Assembly (NCBI GenBank): GCA_963971305.1
Contig: OZ020306.1
Location: 36,167,512 to 36,231,511 of the forward strand
Direction of reading: 5' to 3'
DNA: 64,000 nt
Origin: Arcuatula senhousia
Taxonomy: Eukaryota > Mollusca > Bivalvia > Mytilida > Mytilidae
Part shown: one piece after another, positions 45,400 through 58,100 of the stretch
How the letters are laid out: every line of letters starts with the position of its first letter
How positions within the stretch are numbered: the first letter of the stretch is position 1
The notes under the pieces: generated by a model
What the model was told of the DNA's origin: nothing
Database searches by the model: none
The model's input: the letters and a program-made list of their open reading frames with translations, nothing else
Position numbers and translations under genes: made by a program

Positions 45400-46374
45400 C
45401 ATAATAATGGGTCCTTTAAATATATATGAACACCAACTATTACGACAATCAATTCATATATTGAATAAATTTGACCATTAAAAGACACCTTCTGGATCAT
45501 TTTTAAATTTTGCGAACTGGTGAACAATAAAGTTTGTACAAAAATAACGCCCAAAAACGGTCAGCCAGTAAAAAATAAACTTAAATAAGTTCTGGGTGAG
45601 ATTAGAACTGATTCTGGGACTCCACCTCATGCTATACTCCTGTCTTCAATTATTCCACCCCATAACGGATGCTTTCCTTTACTAAACACAATTTTAAAGT
45701 TTCTGCTTGTGTTGAAAAAAATATCTAATGTAGAGCTTGATGCCATAACAACTTCCAAAAAATAAGAAGTATTTGTATATCCATTAAAGATATTAAAATT
45801 GGATTTTTTAAACTTATGTCCATGAAGAGATAACAAAAAAAAGATAAATACTTATCAAAAATTGAATATCGTTAGTTGTGCGTTTTGAATAAATAAGTGG
45901 ATTGAACAAGGTTTGATTGGCACGAAATCTTACTCTACGATTGAGATGTATAATTTGTTGAAAATAAAACTATAACGGGTTAAAAGATACATTTGCTAAC
46001 AATTTAGTTTTTTCTCTAAAACCGAAAAATAACCCAACCAATTGATATGATGATGATGTAAAACAAGGACAACCTTACGCTTGTAAATTGTGCTTTTAAT
46101 TGTGTTGAATGTGAAACGTTTCACCAAAAAAAAACCTGAACTAATCCGTTCAATTACGACTAACATCTTATCAGTAGTACATTTTTATGTTTTATGTCCT
46201 ACATATCTTCCCTTAACGACAAAAGTTTGCTTTTAAGAAAAAAAATCAATCGATATATTATAAAGTTTGTTAAAATTTGGAAAAGCTAGATAGCCAGCTG
46301 TATGTTTTCAATAAATTTAAATGAAGACAAAATTCATTATTTTTTTTTATTCAGAAACTAAGTCATATTTTCAT

Positions 46375-46530
46375 TTCGTTCGCGTTGTTGATTTCTGTTC
46401 GGGTTAATTTGTGGGGATTTTTTGTGTGTATTCTCGTGCTGTTCTTGTTCGTGTTTGCCGGTTTTGTGGTTGCCTTTTTGACTTTTGACGCTGGAATACC
46501 CCATTGGCGCCTTTTTGCTTCTTTTATATC
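46375..46530 (+). repeat. Reverse transcriptase element tail fragment
   Basis: TCGCGTTGTTGATTTCTGTTC, TTTGCCGGTTTTGTGGTTGC and ACCCCATTGGCGCC match the 3' tail family with divergence. Confidence 0.65.
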
Positions 46531-46659
46531 TTTTTTTGCAAAAAGATTTCATTTAAAAATGTATTTAAAAAAATCTTACTCTAAATATGTTTCTTTAACG
46601 CATTTTGGTAATATTAGTGTTTTTCTAGGGTAAAAAAAACTGACGATCAAACAATGATT

Positions 46660-46733
46660 CCGATCGGGCTTTGAACCACCATGCGAAGTCATTCTAAACT
46701 TTCATCTTCCCACTAGACCACCATGGCTGAGCA
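46660..46733 (-). repeat. tRNA-like sequence (probable SINE head or tRNA pseudogene)
   Basis: On the - strand CATGGTGGTCTAGTGGGAAG resembles box A and GGTGGTTCAAAGCCCGATCG resembles box B at tRNA spacing (about 72 bp overall). Arms pair imperfectly. Confidence 0.55.
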
Positions 46734-46856
46734 ATGACATTGGTGGTTTAAATGTATATTAACACAAATTTTACGGAAATCAATTCATACAATATATAAA
46801 TTATTACACAATTTTAATATATATTTTTCGACGTCGTACAAGTCAGATACAAAACA

Positions 46857-47035
46857 TTTGTAACAGAAAAACAAGCCGGTAACACCCATTACCGAACAGT
46901 TTTTCCGCCTCGGAATCAGGCAAAATCCTCGGCGCAAGCGCCTCGGACTTTGACCTGATTCCTCGAGCGGAAAAACTGTACGGTAACGGGTGTTACCGGC
47001 TTGTTTTTCTGTTACATATGTATTGTATCTAATAG
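46857..47035. mobile_element. Palindromic MITE, about 180 bp
   Basis: The left arm TGTAACAGAAAAACAAGCCG ... GAATCAGGC and the right arm GCCTGATTCC-like ... CGGCTTGTTTTTCTGTTACA are inverted copies. A half copy lies at 41500-41595 and a small trace of the same words at about 45128-45160. Confidence 0.8.
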
Positions 47036-47469
47036 GCTGGTACCCCGCTGTTATCTGAAGATAACCTTATCTGAACAGTAGGGAGCCGGTTGCCAGCTTA
47101 TGTATCTAATACATGTAAATAGACTTTCTTTTTTTGGAGCACCTGCACTTGATGGCACGGAACCAGCGCGATGGAGTATTCCTTTGCTGATTAACGCAAG
47201 AAGAAGAAGACTTTCAAAAAGAATTAACTTTCAGTAACAGATAGTGACATTGTCTAACAATATACACAGATCTGAACAGGTATTGGGATATTGTTCCAAG
47301 CATCGACTTACTTCGAGATCTTGATGACCCATATATCATAAATTAAACATTAACCTTTAACTCTATTATTTGTAAATACAACACGTGCATTGCTGCTTTG
47401 CAGTTCGAATAATAATTTTTATACTATAACCAGAAGAAAGATGTTATAAATGGGGCTTGTTTAGGGGGG

Positions 47470-47655
47470 GTACCAATATCCCATATCCCCATAAATTTTT
47501 CATCAAATATCCCATATCCCAAAAAGTGTTTTTCCAGTATCCCATATCCCTGTAAATAAAATGGACTTAAATATCCCATATCCCAGTTAGTTTTGCCTCA
47601 AATATCCCGTATCCCATGAACAAATTGTGTGAATATCCCATATCCCAATATACCC
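47470..47655 (+). repeat. ATATCCCATATCCC motif array
   Basis: The 14-bp word ATATCCCATATCCC or close variants occurs about six times in 190 bp, separated by unrelated AT-rich spacers of about 18-25 bp. The word itself is a 7-bp direct repeat. It is not a simple satellite because only the motif, not the spacer, is conserved. Confidence 0.85.
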
Positions 47656-47979
47656 TAAACAAGCCTCATAAATTAAATGCTCACATACCTTTTCCCAACG
47701 AAATCTTTGTCAAATCTTTCTCTACATTTGATGAAAGGCTCGCCATCGTTTCAGCAATAATTCTATTTATTCTGAGGATCGAACAAACATTAGATTTTGC
47801 AACAAACATGATAATATATTGACAAATTCAAATGTAAACATTCTTTATCTTCTTAAAGTTCATAATATAGAACGTTGCAGTTCTATTTTCATAGTTCATA
47901 AAATAGAACGTTGCATTTATCTCCCTTGTCAGTTAAAAGAAAATTATTTAAAATATTTTATGATATGGAAGTCGATATA

Positions 47980-48366
47980 GATATAGATGAAATATCGTGA
48001 TTTCCGAGTTAAATAAATTTCTAGATTTTCACGGAGTTAATTACAGGATTTATCTAACTTGCGTGCGAATTTATCTAACCCTAGTGATGTTTCCCGCGAA
48101 AAACACGTAACATAGTTTTTAAAATGCACAGTACACAATTCATCAATCAATTTCATTATTTTGATGATCTATTTGTAATATTTATCCAAATTATCTATAT
48201 AATAAATAGTATAACTAATTCGGGGAGCCGTGTCACTTGTGTCAAATAACGCTAGGGGATTCAACTCGTGCGCACAAGTTCTGCGCTCTTGTTTAATCCT
48301 GGCTTTATTCGACACAAGTGATGTTAAAATTGATATTCGCCACCCCTCATTAGTTATACTATAAGT
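47980..48366. mobile_element. Palindromic element with leader, copy 2
   Basis: This is the same leader and inverted-repeat body as 40905-41312, ending CATTAGTTATACTATAAG. The body is slightly shorter, with a deletion in the left arm near 48225. Confidence 0.8.
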
Positions 48367-48612
48367 CTTGATGATTGTCATTCTGTAAATGGTCATAAAC
48401 TTAGAACATTTAGAAAAAGAAAAGAAAACTATGAAATTGGTATATATATATATTTGAAATTGGTCATAGACAGATAATATACAGTTAGAATATTTACTAA
48501 AATTAAATTAAGCAACAGTAAACTTGCAATTGAAGTTGGGCGTCACACTTAACCCCACTAGCAAAAAGGAAATGCCCATTATGTAAGTCAGGAGTAGAAG
48601 ATGGGTTCATTT

Positions 48613-49315
48613 TTGTCTCGCCTGCGACTTTTTAGTCGCGTAAGGCGAGACATAGACCTGTATAACTTTCCGGCGGCGGGGATGACGTAAACTTTTTTGT
48701 AAGACTTTTGTGGAAAAATAAATAACTTGAAAAGTAAAATAGCTAGGCATCTGATATTTGATATACAAGCAGTTCAGGTAATGGTCTACGCAACTGTCAC
48801 CATGCCATGCGACCCTGACCCAATTTTCACGCTCCATTGACTATGCGAACTTATGCCATTTTTCAGACGGAAAACTTCTTTGTAAGACTTATGTGGAAAA
48901 TGAATTTATTGAAAAGTATAATAGCTAGGCATCTGATATTAAGTATGCAGACAGTTCAGTTTATGGTCCTCGCAGCTGTCACCATGCCATATGACCTTGA
49001 CACAATTTTCGCTTCAGTAACTTTGTAATCTTTGGTATTTTTTAGGCCGTAAATGTCTTTGCAAGACTCTTGTAGAAATGAATTACTTGAAAAGTATAGT
49101 AGCTAGGCATCTGATATTTGGTATACAGACAGACAGTTCAGGTATTGGTCTACACAACTGTTGCCATACCGTGTGACCCGGACCCCATTTTACGCTTCAG
49201 TGACTTTGTGAAATAATGTTTCTTTTCAGGCTGTAAACGTCTTTATAAGACTTTTGTGGAGAATGAATTCCTTTAAAAAGTATAATAGCCAGGCATCTGA
49301 TCTTTAGAATATATT
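48613..49315 (-). repeat. Minisatellite-cored element of the 10.8-14.1 kb family, antisense
   Basis: It opens with a hairpin (GTCTCGCCTGCGAC ... GTCGCGTAAGGCGAGAC) followed by about four units of about 180 bp. These contain the reverse complements of GTTCACAGAGTCACT and CAGATGCCTAGCTA. It is the mirror of the end at 14050-14090. Confidence 0.75.
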
Positions 49316-49339
49316 GATGAATTAAATTTAAATTAGGGT

Positions 49340-49560
49340 GTTATGGCCCTGTCCTAAAACAGTCAGGAATCTTGGACAAAGCTTTTGTTTGTACTTGTCT
49401 TTTTTGTGTTTTTTTTGTTCCTCGTTAATAAGGTTTTTTCTGACTATTTCGGGACTGAATTAGAAATGTATGCATTTTATTTTGACCTTCAGTGACTGGC
49501 CTCGTTGAAGACTGCTGGCTGTTTTACACTTATCCCACATATCATTATCTTCTGTAATAT
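49340..49560 (+). repeat. Interspersed repeat family A, degenerate copy
   Basis: GGCCCTGTCCTAAAACAGTC, GAAGACTGCTGGCTGTTTTA and CACTTATCCCACATATC match family A with an internal loss near the GCGTACAC word. Confidence 0.6.
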
Positions 49561-49980
49561 TTTTCTTATTTCGAAGGATTTTTTTTTCAGTAATGTTACA
49601 CATGCTTATTCTATTTTTGTGTGTCTGCTTCTCATGTTTTTTATAATCCAGTGTCTCTAGTTGTGTTTATTTTTGGCCAATCAAAGGAAATAATTCAATA
49701 AGAGATCAAAATTACAACTAAGCTGTGCTTGTATACCCGGTATTTTTTTATATTTTTTTTCATCCAAACAGGGACAAATCTGGTTCAACACGTCCTGAAA
49801 AGTATAAAGGACAATTACATGTATATGATTTTTTGTTCTGGTCAGAATTACTCAAATGCGTCATGACAAAATATTTTTTTTCAATTTCAGAATTATTTTA
49901 TGCATTTTATGGGGTTGCGTCCCTTCGTACATTAATCAGTAGATTTAATAGCCATCATTTACTGATGAGCTTGGGAAGTA

Positions 49981-50068
49981 CTTCTTTAGCTCAGTGGTAG
50001 AGCGTCTGACTAAAGATAAATAAAGAGCGTCTGACTACGAACCTTGAGGTCCGAGTTTGAGTCCCGAC
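49981..50068 (+). repeat. tRNA-Arg(ACG)-like pseudogene or SINE head with internal duplication
   Basis: TAGCTCAGTGGTAGAGCGTC is a good D-arm/box A and GTCTGACTACGAAC resembles the anticodon arm of tRNA-Arg(ACG). GAGTTTGAGTCCCGA resembles box B. The segment AGAGCGTCTGACTA occurs twice (about 50000-50013 and 50024-50037), breaking the cloverleaf. It is therefore not likely to be a working tRNA. Confidence 0.6.
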
Positions 50069-50279
50069 AGTCCCGGTCAGGACATGTCGATTTTTTTATG
50101 TAATTCATGCTCTCCGGTTACCTTGGCGCCCAACATTAAGAATCTTTTTTTTCACAATCTCTGTTTCCGAAATATATTTTAAATTTTCAATAAAAAAAAA
50201 ACCAGATATATAAAATATTTTAGGACAAAACAAAGCCCTTCCATTCAAGTTAAATAGTCGGTCGCAAATTATGTCTTGA

Positions 50280-51489
50280 ACAATCTTCAGTGAAGAATTT
50301 CAGAATCTCAGTATAAACATTATGTTTTGTGCTTTCTTTGTTCGTCCCAGTGCTTTCTATACGCTCATCATTTTAAATCTGAGATTTTGATATTTTTCCC
50401 TCTTCTTACTTTATAAATATGTTGGATTTATATGTTACTCCTTTTTGAAGATGTTGGTTTTTTTTAATTGTAGCGATGAACATAAACATATATAAGAGTC
50501 TTACTAGTTAAAACCAAATATATCAGTAAGTTTAATTTCTATTTAAAAAAAATAATAATTACCAGTATCTACACCACCTGCACCTATGAAGATAAAACGA
50601 GTTTTTTTTTATTGTTTAATCAGATCACAAAGACTTTATTTAAAGAATAATTATTATTCTTGAACATATACGTAATATAATGGTTTGGGTTTGTTTATGC
50701 CTGATAAATTGCATAGTGTAAAGAGATCAAAACCATGTTATGTAGTATAATTTGTCCTACAAGCAGAAGTTTACTTTTTAATGTGATTTTTGTAATGAAA
50801 TGATTACGTTAAAAAGTGTGACAAAGAAGCACCATAGACTATTTAAATTTAAAGCGTATGAATACGTTACCTGACACATATCTATAAATATAACATGGGT
50901 AACCAATGTATAACATTGATATAACATGAGTTACCCAAGTTGAATCGACCAATCAGATATAAGCATACAAATCAAATTTAACTATATTAGCATAATATCA
51001 ATTTTTAAATCTTAGTCTAAAAATGAAACCATATGGGTATATATGCATGACACCAAATCATTGATTGATTAAAAATATTTTCTAATTGCTTTTTTATTGT
51101 TCTGTTTTTGACCAATGGACTTTGACCTAATCCTTGGAGCATGTCCCAGTTATTGACTTTTTAAGCACTGTAATGCATGCTTCGCTGATAACTTTATATT
51201 TGTTTTTATTAATTTAGCTTATTTTTGTTTCAATTTTTTGTTGCCGTTTGGACTGATAGATGTGTTAAAATTTCTTTGTAATAGTTGAGCTAGCAAGACA
51301 GGATACTATAAACAAAATTCACCAACAATTTTCACAAACACATCTTTACACATGGGTCAATCATCCTTGGCCAAAGTATATGAATAACGAAGCCATCTCA
51401 TTTTATTATTAAGAAAATAAAATTGATAAATATATGATATGAAATATTTAAGTTATATTCATAAATAAATTGTTTCTGTTTTGTCTCTA
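50280..51489. other. AT-rich spacer downstream of the ShK-vWA gene, nothing recognised
   Basis: No ORF or repeat with clear ends was seen. The region probably contains the 3' UTR of the - strand gene that stops at 51490. Confidence 0.5.
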
Positions 51490-52131
51490 TTAAATGACAT
51501 CGCAAAAATTGTGAAGAGATTTCCCGGACCGATTCAAAATATCGGGCAAAACAATTTTGTTGTTTCTATAATCAACACACGAACCTGAAGGTGTTTTTCT
51601 TTTTGTCGTTGTCGTCGACTTGGATGTTGTTGTTGGTGGTGGTGCTGCTGTTGTTGTTGTTAGTGGTGGTGTTGAACTTTCTATGAAAATAATTTTTCTA
51701 TTGATCTAAATTATTTAAAAAGAGCGTCAGTTTGATATTTTGTTAGCGCCTAATTATATATTTCAGAAACATGATTGATTTTATGTTGGTATGGCTCATT
51801 TGTTTAGACGAAAACAATGTCCTGTAGAAAGATTTGAAATATTGGCCCTTTTCAAAAGTATTCTTGTAACTTTGTGCATATATGCTTGCATATTTTATTA
51901 TTAAGATTTAGAAATTGATCATCTCATTTGAATTATTTGTTCCGAATTGGATTAAAGTTCTATATAACACCTTACAACACTTGTTACAATATTGTGGACA
52001 ATCGTCTTAATCCAAACGAAATAATGATTTAAAACACACACTGATGTCATATTCTAATGTGAAAAGTTGTTGTTTCATTTTTAGCTCACCTGGACCAAAG
52101 GTCCATGTGAGCTATTGCCATCACTTGGCGT

Positions 52132-52169
<38 letters not shown>

Positions 52170-55100
52170 CGTTAACAATTTTTCAAAAATCTTCTCCTCT
52201 GAAACTACTGAACAGAATTGAATGAAACTTGGTATGATTGATCCTTAGGGTGTCCTGCACCAAACTTGTGTTTCGATTTTTGATCTGTCAAAAAACATGG
52301 CCGCCGTTACTAAAAATAGACTAGGGGGGTCAGACTACTGTTTTTGGCTTATAAATCAAAAAGTATAAGAGATAGAGGAAATCTGAGGCCACGCTACTGA
52401 TTCAGCATCAAAAGCTCTACAAAAGTCTCCATTTGGTCAAAGTTGTCAGATGACCCCTTATAGGGGTTACGGCCCCTTAAAGGTGACAAATAGCATTTTT
52501 TCATGTTTTTGGCCTACAGAATGAAAACTATTGCAGATAGAGATTAGCTGTTGCTTGCTTAAATGTTAAGCTCATTTAGCTCTATGAAAGTCTCCATAGG
52601 GTCGAAGTTGTCAGATGATCCCTTATAGGGGTTACGGCCCCTTAAAGGTGAAAAATGGCCATTTTTCATGTTTTTGGCCTACAGAATGAAAACTATTGCA
52701 GATAGAGATTAGTTGTTGCTTACTTAAATGTTTAGCTCATTTAGCTCTACGAAAGTCTCCATAGGGTGGAAGTTGTCAGATGACCTCTTATAGGGGTTAC
52801 GGCCCCTTAAAGGTGAAAAATAGCCATTTTTCATGTTTTTGGCCTACAGAATGAAAACTATTGCAGATAGAGATTAGCTGTTGCTTGCTTAAATGTTTAG
52901 CTCATTTAGCTCTACAAAAGTCTCCATAGGGTCGAAGTTGTCAGATGACCCCTTATAGGGGTTACGGCCCATGAAAAATAGCGATTTTTCATGTTTTTGT
53001 CCTACAGAATGAAAACTATTGCAGATAGAGATTAGCTGTTGCTTGCTTAAATGTTCAGCTCATTTAGCTCTACAAAATTCTCCATAGGGTCGAAGTTGTC
53101 TGATGACACCTTATAGGGGTTACGGCCCCTGAAAAATAGCGATTTTTCATGTCTTTGGCCTACAGAATGAAAACTATTGCAGATAGAGATTAGCTGTTGC
53201 TTGCTTAAATGTTCAGCTCATTTAGCTCTACAAAATTCTCCTAGGGTCAAAGTTGTCAGATGACCCCTTATAGGGGTTACGGCCCCTGAAAAAAACAATT
53301 TTTCATGTTTTTGGCCTACAGAATGAAAACTATTGCAGATAGAGATTAGCTGTTGCTTGCTTAAATGTTCAGCTCATTTAGCTCTACAAAAGTCTCCATA
53401 GGGTCGAAGTTGTCAGATGACTCCTTATAGGGGTTATGGCCCCTTATAGGTGAAAAATGGTGTTTTTGGCCTATAGAATGAAAACTATTGCAGGTAGAGA
53501 AAAGCTGTTGCTTGCTTAAATGTTCAGCTCATTTAGCTCTACTAAAGTATAGGGTCAACATCAAGACCAGGTGAGCGATTCAGGCTCCTGGGAGCCTCTT
53601 GTTTAATGGGAAGTTATTGGTACTAGTGTAAGTGGCAGTGGTTTTACACATGAATATGGTAAAATATGGTTGATGGTAAAAGGTTACTCTTGAATAAGGA
53701 GTTGGTGATAGGGCTTACTTGAATATGGAGTTGGTGGCGGCGATGGTTTTGCGCCTGAATATGTAGTTGGTGGTGGCAGCGGTGGTTTTACGCCTGAATA
53801 TGAAGTTGGTGGCAGCGATGGTTTAACGCCTGAATATGGAGTTGGTGGCAGCGGTGGTTTTACGCCTGAATATGGAGTTGGTGGCAGCGGTGGTTTTACG
53901 CCTGAATATGGAGTTGGTGACAGCGGTGGTTCTAGAGTTGAATATGGAGTTGATGGCAGAGGTGGTTTTAGACCTAAATATGGAGTTGGTGGTAGCGTTG
54001 GTGTAAAGCCTGAATATAGAGTTGGTTGTGGTGATGGTGTTACACCTGAAAATGAAGTCGGTTGTAGCGGCGATGTTACACTTCAAATTTATCAAAATAT
54101 TTGCAATAATCATTTTATGTAAATAAGTTTAAAAAAAAAAGAACAAATAACGCTGAATCAAAGTTAAACATACAATGGGATTTCATACAAGGATCATGTT
54201 ACCATTTAAAACTCGAATAGAGGACTTTTAAAAGATTTTTAGAACGTGCTTCTCATGCTTATGAAGACCCATGCCATATTGAACATTATTTGATTTTTGC
54301 AATTAAACTAACTGCTGTTTATCAAGTCGCTTGCATGAACATTTATTTAGTAAAAAGTTTCTTGGATACAGTAAAATCGTTATCCTTTTCTCATTTTACC
54401 AAAATTGGCTGAACTAGTTGTCATAAAAATGATCCCACTACAATCCAGTTTTACCCTATAGTGTTTTGTGCTTTGTGTTTCTTCGTGCTGTTCATGTTCG
54501 TGTTTAACGGTTTGTCGTTGCCCTTTCGGCCTTTTTTACACTCGAATGCCCCATTTGGGCCTCTTTTCTTCTTTCTCTTAAATGTTACTTAGGTACTGAG
54601 CTAAACCTATAAAAAACATATACCTGTACATGTAATACGCAATATATCTGCTTGTAGCGTAATTAGTGTATCGAAGTCTTGAACTGTTATCACATGGGCG
54701 TGGTCTGTGGCTATATGTTCAAGTTCTATAACGCGAATTCCACTACCAATACCAATGGAGAAAACTTCGATTCCATCTCTATGTAGTTTGTCAGACTCAG
54801 TAGCGGTTAATGACGGATAGTTGGACTGTCCGTCTGTAATAACTATTAAGATTTTCATGACACCAGTTCTGTGTCCTGCTGCTGCTGAAAAGGCATTCTT
54901 TCTCACCCATCCTAAAGCGTCGCCTGTATGAGTTCCACCGTTTTGGTAAGGGATTGAATTTATAGACGTCTCAAGTGATGTTGCTGTTTGATGATCTTTC
55001 ATGAAAAACTGTGGATGAGTCTTCGATGAAAACGTTGTTACTCCAAGCTGAACATTTTGTGGTCCTATGGTTAATGAGTTTGCAAACTGTGCAACAAAAT

Positions 55101-58100
55101 CTTTTTCTTTTTGGAAATTAGTTGCACCTAAACTTTCTGAAGCATCAATTAGAACATGGATGTCTGCGATTTTCTGACCACATCCTGTTAATCGAATTCA
55201 AATTCATTGACAAACAGTAAAATAGCTTTAAAAACGTAAAAATTAAAGTAATTTAATACTTGTTAGCATATTTTAGTGTTTGGTGTGCATATTTTGCATA
55301 TCTCAAGAAGTGACGTTTAGTAAAACTAAAATTGATGATTCAAATCAAATTACAAAGCGTTTTCTAGCTTTAGTACTCCAACCATTCCAGGGCCCTTGAA
55401 TTCATCCTCGTAACAACTTAAGTTCTATTTGGTAATTGTAGCGTGGATTGTTTTGTGTACTTTAATGCTATATGATGCTTCGTTTTGTCACTGTTGGTAT
55501 TGGCTTATTTTGTATACTTTTTGGGCTAATGACTTTTAAAGAAGCAGAGGTACCAATGGGGTATTCGAATGTCAAAAGTCCGAAAGGGCAGAGACAAAAC
55601 CTGTAAACACCAACAAGAACGGTACAAAAACAGACATGTAAAACATGAAAACACAAAATAACTGAATATCAATCAACAATGAATTATGGAGTTGGTGGCA
55701 GCGATGGTTTTACGCCTGGATATGGGGTTGGTGGTATCAGTCGTTTTAGACTAATATGAAGTTGGTGGAAGAGGTGGCGTTAGACCTAAGTATGGAGTTG
55801 GTGGTAGTTGGGTGTGACACCTAAATACTGAGTTGGTTGTTGTGATGGTGTTACACCTGAAAATAGAATCGGTTGTAGCCGTGGTGTTAAAACTTCCTAT
55901 ACAATGTAAATTATGGTTATTTGGTTTGGTATTTATTCTGTCACAATCTTTTTTGTGTTACGATTGTTTATTGTTTGGTCGAAAGTGCTTGGTAATTTGT
56001 TGTTATGTACATTTACTTATTGCAAAGGTTTCATTATAGAAATTCAGTTTATTGGCAGTGAAACAGGAGTGCCTGAAGGCAAACAATTGTTTCGTTCCGG
56101 TAGCTTACGAACCGAATTATATAAGGTAAGCAGCCCGTTTTGTATTCTTAAGTTTTGTATTACTAGTATCCATGTATTCACTCCATGTCCTTATTAAGCA
56201 GTTTATACTTAATTGGAAACATCAGACTTACCACACTTTTCACAGAATTTTCGACAATTTACTTTGATCCACTTGGAATATTGAGGATTAGAACACATAC
56301 TAGCTCCAAGGGCAGCACAGTCGGGAAGTTTGTCAGCACATATCCCTGACGATGAAATCAGTGGTGCTACACCTCGCATGAAAAATTAGAATTAAACAGT
56401 AAACAAAAAGCACAAACAACTCGCCGCATCCAGTAATATAGGGTCAAGAATTCTACTGTGTTGTGCCAGACAGGAACTCGTGATCTTAAATAATATATAT
56501 AGCGTCAAATAATAACAGAAGAATTGCATCGAAACAGGACTTCAAATTAAATGCTCAGAAATGTATAATTTTTAAATTTTTTTTCAAAGAATCATTATTA
56601 TAACTGTATTAATACAAACAGATAGCTTAAGATGTGATTTGGAGCATAGTGCACAAAAAACCCCGAGAATTACTGACTTGTCGGAATAATATGGGTGCAA
56701 CTGCTAGAAGATGAAGCAATAAAATTCCGCTTGGTTTATCAGAAGAGGGCGACTTTCACGCTTGACAAAAACGCTTAATATAATATTTTGTTGCTAAGAT
56801 ATTTTCTTTTATTTGAAACGTGTTATGATTTTATACCAACAAGTATTATCCTGGAAATCTTGTCCCGATTTCCTGAGTCCACACAAAACAGTGAAGCTAA
56901 TATGATCTGACGTTTCAGGTAAAAAAAAAATGACCTTAAATTCAGACTTAGGTTCACATCGGTTTCTGTTTACAGCCAATTTAATCATTATGGATTATGT
57001 GGTATGATTCTACCCAAACGGGGTAAAGAACAGTCAATTTGGTTATGTTGAATATGCATATTTCAAAGAGTAACTTCTTGTCAGTAGCCTTTGAATCAAA
57101 ACATTGGAAGGTCAAAAACCCAAAGTATTGAACGACAAGTACTCTAAGTCGAACAGAGAATAGACGATATAGAGATGTGGAATAAGTGTACGCGACACAA
57201 CCAACATTAAAGAAACGGCAATTTAAAAAAATCACAATGGAAAACAGCCAGAAGTCTTCAACATGACCAGAGGTCACTGCTCGCCGTCTTGCATTGGCCC
57301 AAGACTAAAAATACAATACATAAGATTCAAACAAATCCCCAGAATATAAAAGAAAGACCCATTTCTGGACATAAAACAAAAAAAAAACCCAGATAGTAGA
57401 CAAGGACAAACAAAAGCTTTGACAAGGAGACCTGGCTTAGGACAGGCACATATACAATGTGGCGGGGTTAAACTAGTTTTTTGGGCCCAACCTTCCCCCT
57501 ATTGTTTATCTTGTACAAAGCACAAAAAATAAGCCGTATCCAGCACCAAGGATATCGACCTATATTTTAAAATTAAGATTGATCATCATAGAAATTTTGC
57601 TACTGCCTGCACTTCATTTGTACTTGTGTATCTGTGAATAGGTTGAAACCCTACTTTCGATAACACTCTGTATAGTGCTTTACAATGATGGATGTCATTA
57701 AAACATTTACTGCCATAGTGCAGAATATGCATATTTCAAGGAGTAACCTCTTGCCAGCAGCATTTGAATAAAAAATGATTGAAAGTCCGAAAACCAGAGA
57801 TAATAAATGATTTTAAAGTTACAGTAACTGTGGTTTCATTTTTATAGGTATCATTTTTTCTGGATTTCGTTTGCATGTCTATACACTACGAAACTAAGAA
57901 TCCAACTAAGTGTAGTTTTTCTTGGATAAGCAACATGTGCAAACCACATGATTAAAAATGATCGAAAAATCGAATGAAATATCGTTTTGGGTCAAACCAC
58001 GAAAATTGTAAAATAAGTGAATCCACACTTTCATAGTATCTGAAATTGTATTATTTATAAGATATTTTCTTACCAGCCATGACGGTATAACCGAAATATG

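Noticed and set aside
47470..47655. Telomere-type repeat
   Set aside because: The motif ATATCCC is not the metazoan TTAGGG/CCCTAA repeat and the spacers are irregular.
45328..50068. Functional tRNA genes at 45.3, 46.7 and 50.0 kb
   Set aside because: Box A and B-like words are present but arms do not pair cleanly and one copy has an internal duplication, so they are kept as tRNA-derived repeats.
53823..54113. - strand 96-codon ORF with TTAATNSIFRR repeats
   Set aside because: This is the wrong frame of the 36-bp repeat; the frame with splice-compatible phase encodes the proline-rich repeat.
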